26,461 nucleotides of DNA, from the NCBI GenBank assembly GCA_045047105.1, contig JASFYQ010000085.1, positions 1 through 26,461 of the forward strand, given 5' to 3'. Within the stretch, counting starts at the first letter, position 1; each line of letters begins with the position of its first letter. Shown piece by piece: positions 24,107 through 26,461 of this stretch. The notes under the pieces were generated by a model. It saw only the letters and a list, made by a program, of their open reading frames with translations. It did not search any database and was not told the origin of the DNA. This DNA is from JADGAU01 sp045047105 (GTDB lineage: Bacteria > Pseudomonadota > Gammaproteobacteria > GRL18). The position numbers were made by a program, and so were the translations under genes.

Positions 24107-24435
24107 AATTATTTATACCCAGATAAAAAGTTGTACTGTCTATTGCTAACATTGCCACATAGAGTATTGCTATATTTATTATGCAAACATAATGCCAAAA
24201 TAACTTACAACTTAATTAACAACATAAAAGACAGCCACTTAGAAAGACTTTGTAGTAATTACATTCAAAATATGTAGGATTTGGTTAATCTGAGATAAGT
24301 TTAAGCTGGGGTAAGGAGAATAGTATATTGAGCATATAAATCTGTATTCCATACATAATAATGGGGGATAAAATAATGCTTCTTAAAAGTGGAATACAAA
24401 CTTAAAAAGATAAAAACAAGTTTAATTAACTAATC
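24107..24435. other. 329-base gap between fliJ and fliK
   Basis: No convincing gene was found. The gap holds the sigma-54 promoter near its fliK end and an inverted repeat near its fliJ end: TGTATTCCA at 24343-24351 against TGGAATACA at 24390-24398, nine perfect base pairs with a 38-base loop. AAACTT/AAGTTT flank the T-rich segment near 24400-24424, which may serve as fliJ's terminator. A 14-codon plus-strand frame starting at 24361 has no ribosome-binding site and was not called. Confidence 0.6.
24182..24197 (-). promoter_or_regulatory. Sigma-54 promoter for fliK
   Basis: On the minus strand TGGCATTATGTTTGCA has the invariant GG and GC of the -24/-12 boxes at exact spacing and closely follows TGGCAC-N5-TTGCA. 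It would start transcription near 24170, about 65 bases before fliK. In polar-flagellated gammaproteobacteria such middle-class genes are activated by FleQ/FlrA- or FlrC/FleR-type enhancer-binding proteins. Confidence 0.8.
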
Positions 24436-24879
24436 TTATCTTCTGTTTCTAAAGGAAAATGTAGTCGAAAATTCATCCAGTATTTTTTGTTCTTGTTTTT
24501 GTTTTTCTATTTTTTCTTTTTCAAGGAATTTACTTTTAACGTTGGAATAAATATCAACTTGTTTATTTTTTTCTAACCATTCAAATTTTAATTTTTCGCA
24601 TTCCGTTTTTTTTTCCATTATAACTTGAAGCAAAGAATCAATATTATGGTTTAAATTATTGATAAATCTAAGGTAATCCTGAACACCTGTACTACTAATT
24701 CCCGTTGAAGCTGCTTTATTAAACTGTAAATTATAATCATCACGATACTGATATAATTTTTTAAGCTGATTTTCCATTGCAGATAGTTTACTTTTACACT
24801 GTCCAAAAGTAATAATAGATTCATCTGCTTTTTTTTCGGCCAGCTTTTTAATAATATTAAAACGTTGTGATTTCAGCAT
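24436..24879 (-). CDS. fliJ: Flagellar export chaperone FliJ
   Basis: The 147-residue protein is a continuous coiled coil rich in Lys, Glu, Gln and Leu, as FliJ is. It has the family-typical start (LKSQRFNIIKKLAEKKADES), a central YLRFINNLNHNI segment and a basic C-terminal end (FSFRNRR). FliJ links the FliI ATPase ring to the export gate and cycles chaperones. Position (20 bases after fliI), size and helix content support the call more than sequence identity does. No Shine-Dalgarno sequence is visible before the ATG, so its translation may depend on coupling to fliI. Confidence 0.87.
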   Translation of the reverse strand: MLKSQRFNIIKKLAEKKADESIITFGQCKSKLSAMENQLKKLYQYRDDYNLQFNKAASTGISSTGVQDYLRFINNLNHNIDSLLQVIMEKKTECEKLKFEWLEKNKQVDIYSNVKSKFLEKEKIEKQKQEQKILDEFSTTFSFRNRR

Positions 24880-24899
24880 GGGAGGACTAAGTAGCTTTT

Positions 24900-26345
24900 T
24901 TAATTATTTGGCGTAATTGCAGGGGGAGAAATATTTGCAGGTATTACCACTTGAGATGGCGTTTCCTGTTCCATAAGATTCATCAATTCATTTAAACTAA
25001 TATTAAGGTTAACCCCGTGGTTTAGTGACTGTTGTAAAAAATTAGCCTGGATATCTCGCATAAAAATAGACTCATCAATCTTAGCATCACTGCCCTGACT
25101 ATAGGCCCCAACACTAATTAAATCTTTATTTTGCTGATATACCGAATAAATTTGCTTGAAACGAATGGCATTAAATTGGTGTTCATCACTGGCTACTTCA
25201 GGCATAACACGACTAATGGATGCTTCTATATCTATCGCTGGGTAATGTCCCATTTCAGCAAGTTGACGGGATAAAACAATATGTCCATCTAAAATAGCTC
25301 TGGATGCATCAGCAATTGGATCTTGCTGATCATCACCCTCTGTTAAAACAGTATAAAATGCAGTTATGGACCCACCTCCTTCATAGCTATTTCCTGCCCG
25401 TTCAACAAGTGCTGGCAATTTGGCAAACACAGAAGGTGGGTATCCTTTAGTTGCAGGGGGTTCGCCAATAGCTAGAGCTATTTCACGCTGTGCCTGTGCA
25501 TAACGTGTTAGTGAATCCATTAATAATAAAACATGTAAGCCCTGATCACGAAAATATTCAGTAATACTACAGGCTAATTGAGCGCCATGTAAGCGCATCA
25601 CTGGTGACTGGTCTGCCGGAACAGCTACAATAACTGCTCTAGCCATGCCTTCTTTACCAAGAATTTTTTGAATAAATTCTTTAACTTCTCGCCCCCGCTC
25701 ACCAATTAAAGCAACAACAATAACATCTGCATCACTGTATTTAGTCATCATTCCTAATAAAACACTTTTACCTACGCCACTGCCGGCAAATAATCCCATC
25801 CGCTGCCCTCGCCCAACAGTAATTAGTGCATTAATAGCGCGTACCCCTACATCTATAGGTTTTGATATTGGGGTACGTAATAAAGGATTTAATAATTCCC
25901 CATTAAGTGACAATTTTTGATGTAATTCAGGCAATATTTTTCCATCTAAAGGCTGGCCATTACCATCTAAAACACGTCCTAACAACTCCATTCCTACATT
26001 AACATGATAGATCTCATTAGTAGGAATAACTCGTGCGCCAGGTATAACTCCATAAACAGGGGTTGTTGGCATCAAGAACAATATTTCATCATCAAAACCA
26101 ACTACTTCAGCTTCATAATATTTGCCATCAACACCTTCAACCAGGCATTTTGAACCCAATATCGCACTACAACCAATTGCTTCCATTGTTAAACCCACCA
26201 TACGGGTTAATTTACCCTCGACTAATAAAGAAGAGGATTGATTGGAAAGCTTTAGCTGGGCATTTTGAATACTATTAAGCAATTTATTATTAAATTGATC
26301 ATGTTGGGGATTCGCTTGATTAAAATTGGATTTATTTTGACTCAT
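24900..26345 (-). CDS. fliI: Flagellum-specific ATPase FliI
   Basis: FliI is the hexameric ATPase of the flagellar type III export apparatus. The 481-residue protein has the Walker A motif GLFAGSGVGKSVL (~185-197), the ALIGERGREVKEFI segment, the Walker B region LLLMDSLTRYAQAQREIA (~275-292) and the FliI/F1-beta hallmark GEPPATKGYPPSVFAKLP. It also has GGGSITAFYTVLTEGDDQQDPIAD (seen in two parts) and LDGHIVLSRQLAE. An N-terminal variable part and a polar, proline-rich C-terminal tail are present. It is slightly longer than E. coli FliI (457). It follows fliH, as usual. Confidence 0.97.
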   Translation of the reverse strand: MSQNKSNFNQANPQHDQFNNKLLNSIQNAQLKLSNQSSSLLVEGKLTRMVGLTMEAIGCSAILGSKCLVEGVDGKYYEAEVVGFDDEILFLMPTTPVYGVIPGARVIPTNEIYHVNVGMELLGRVLDGNGQPLDGKILPELHQKLSLNGELLNPLLRTPISKPIDVGVRAINALITVGRGQRMGLFAGSGVGKSVLLGMMTKYSDADVIVVALIGERGREVKEFIQKILGKEGMARAVIVAVPADQSPVMRLHGAQLACSITEYFRDQGLHVLLLMDSLTRYAQAQREIALAIGEPPATKGYPPSVFAKLPALVERAGNSYEGGGSITAFYTVLTEGDDQQDPIADASRAILDGHIVLSRQLAEMGHYPAIDIEASISRVMPEVASDEHQFNAIRFKQIYSVYQQNKDLISVGAYSQGSDAKIDESIFMRDIQANFLQQSLNHGVNLNISLNELMNLMEQETPSQVVIPANISPPAITPNN

Positions 26346-26424
26346 GTTCTGTTTCTTTTTATTCAGAAGGACTTACACTATGCTCAATTTTTACTGGTTG
26401 CTCTTCAGTTTTAGTAGCACTTTG

Positions 26425-26461
26425 TTAATTATTTCCTGCAGGTTTAGTATCAAGCTTAGAG
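26425..26461 (-). CDS. fliH: Probable 3' end of fliH (partial, runs off the window)
   Basis: Upstream of fliI on the minus strand a frame reads SKLDTKPAGNN and then TAA at 26425-26427. Position directly before fliI makes FliH, the FliI regulator, the best candidate, but the 11 residues carry no diagnostic motif. The same frame continues after the TAA as QSATKTEEQPVKIEHSVSPSE before a second TAA at 26359-26361. The annotated end could therefore be a premature stop in a longer tail. Confidence 0.45.
   Translation of the reverse strand, partial: SKLDTKPAGNN

Noticed and set aside
24361..24405. 14-codon plus-strand frame in the fliJ-fliK gap
   Set aside because: There is no ribosome-binding site and no recognisable product, and it opposes the flagellar transcripts.

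Overview
This 26.5 kb window is AT-rich chromosomal DNA from a flagellated gammaproteobacterium. Three points support that: the rpoE-rseA-rseC cluster lies divergent to nadB, the flagellar genes use sigma-28 and sigma-54 type promoters, and the MetA/AhpC/PpnN set fits this class. I cannot name a genus. No tRNA, rRNA, CRISPR array, insertion sequence or prophage was seen.

Layout. 1-0.9 kb: a flavin reductase-like gene followed directly by a 3' remnant of an EamA-type transporter. 0.9-3.2 kb: a membrane chemoreceptor with an N-terminal nitrate/nitrite-sensing domain and a C-terminal zinc-binding CZB domain, behind a near-consensus sigma-28 promoter. 3.3-5.0 kb: an exported metallo-beta-lactamase-fold hydrolase and an Sfp-type phosphopantetheinyl transferase. 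5.2-7.1 kb: a copper-bufferin type locus (MNIO enzyme BufB, partner BufC, Cys-rich BufA) in which bufA is turned convergent to bufBC. 7.3-9.6 kb: glutaredoxin-like protein, RseC, RseA and RpoE, with a good sigma-E promoter in front of rpoE and no rseB. 9.8-11.6 kb: nadB and a short rubredoxin gene. 11.7-14.1 kb: a secreted helical protein of unknown function divergent from a HupE/UreJ-like membrane protein. 14.2-16.2 kb: a P-loop ATPase of unknown role and metA. 16.2-16.8 kb: a 2-Cys peroxiredoxin. 17.1-20.2 kb: a first flagellin, an RluA-family pseudouridine synthase and ppnN. 20.2-21.8 kb: a di-iron oxygen-binding (ODP-like) protein and a small soluble chemoreceptor-like protein behind a near-perfect sigma-28 promoter. 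21.8-26.5 kb: a second flagellin, fliK (with a good sigma-54 promoter), fliJ, fliI and the probable 3' end of fliH.

How it works together. The right half is a motility region. Its most striking part is the pair at 20218-21651: an ODP-like di-iron protein and a membrane-free receptor fragment carrying two stretches that resemble the chemoreceptor hairpin tip, apparently expressed with late flagellar genes. ODP proteins are known cytoplasmic oxygen/iron sensors for chemotaxis in Treponema, so this looks like a compact version of such a system. The second region of interest is the bufferin locus. There an MNIO enzyme and its partner would modify the cysteines of an exported peptide, but the peptide gene sits on the other strand at the end of the rpoE-directed gene series, separated from bufBC by a long hairpin.
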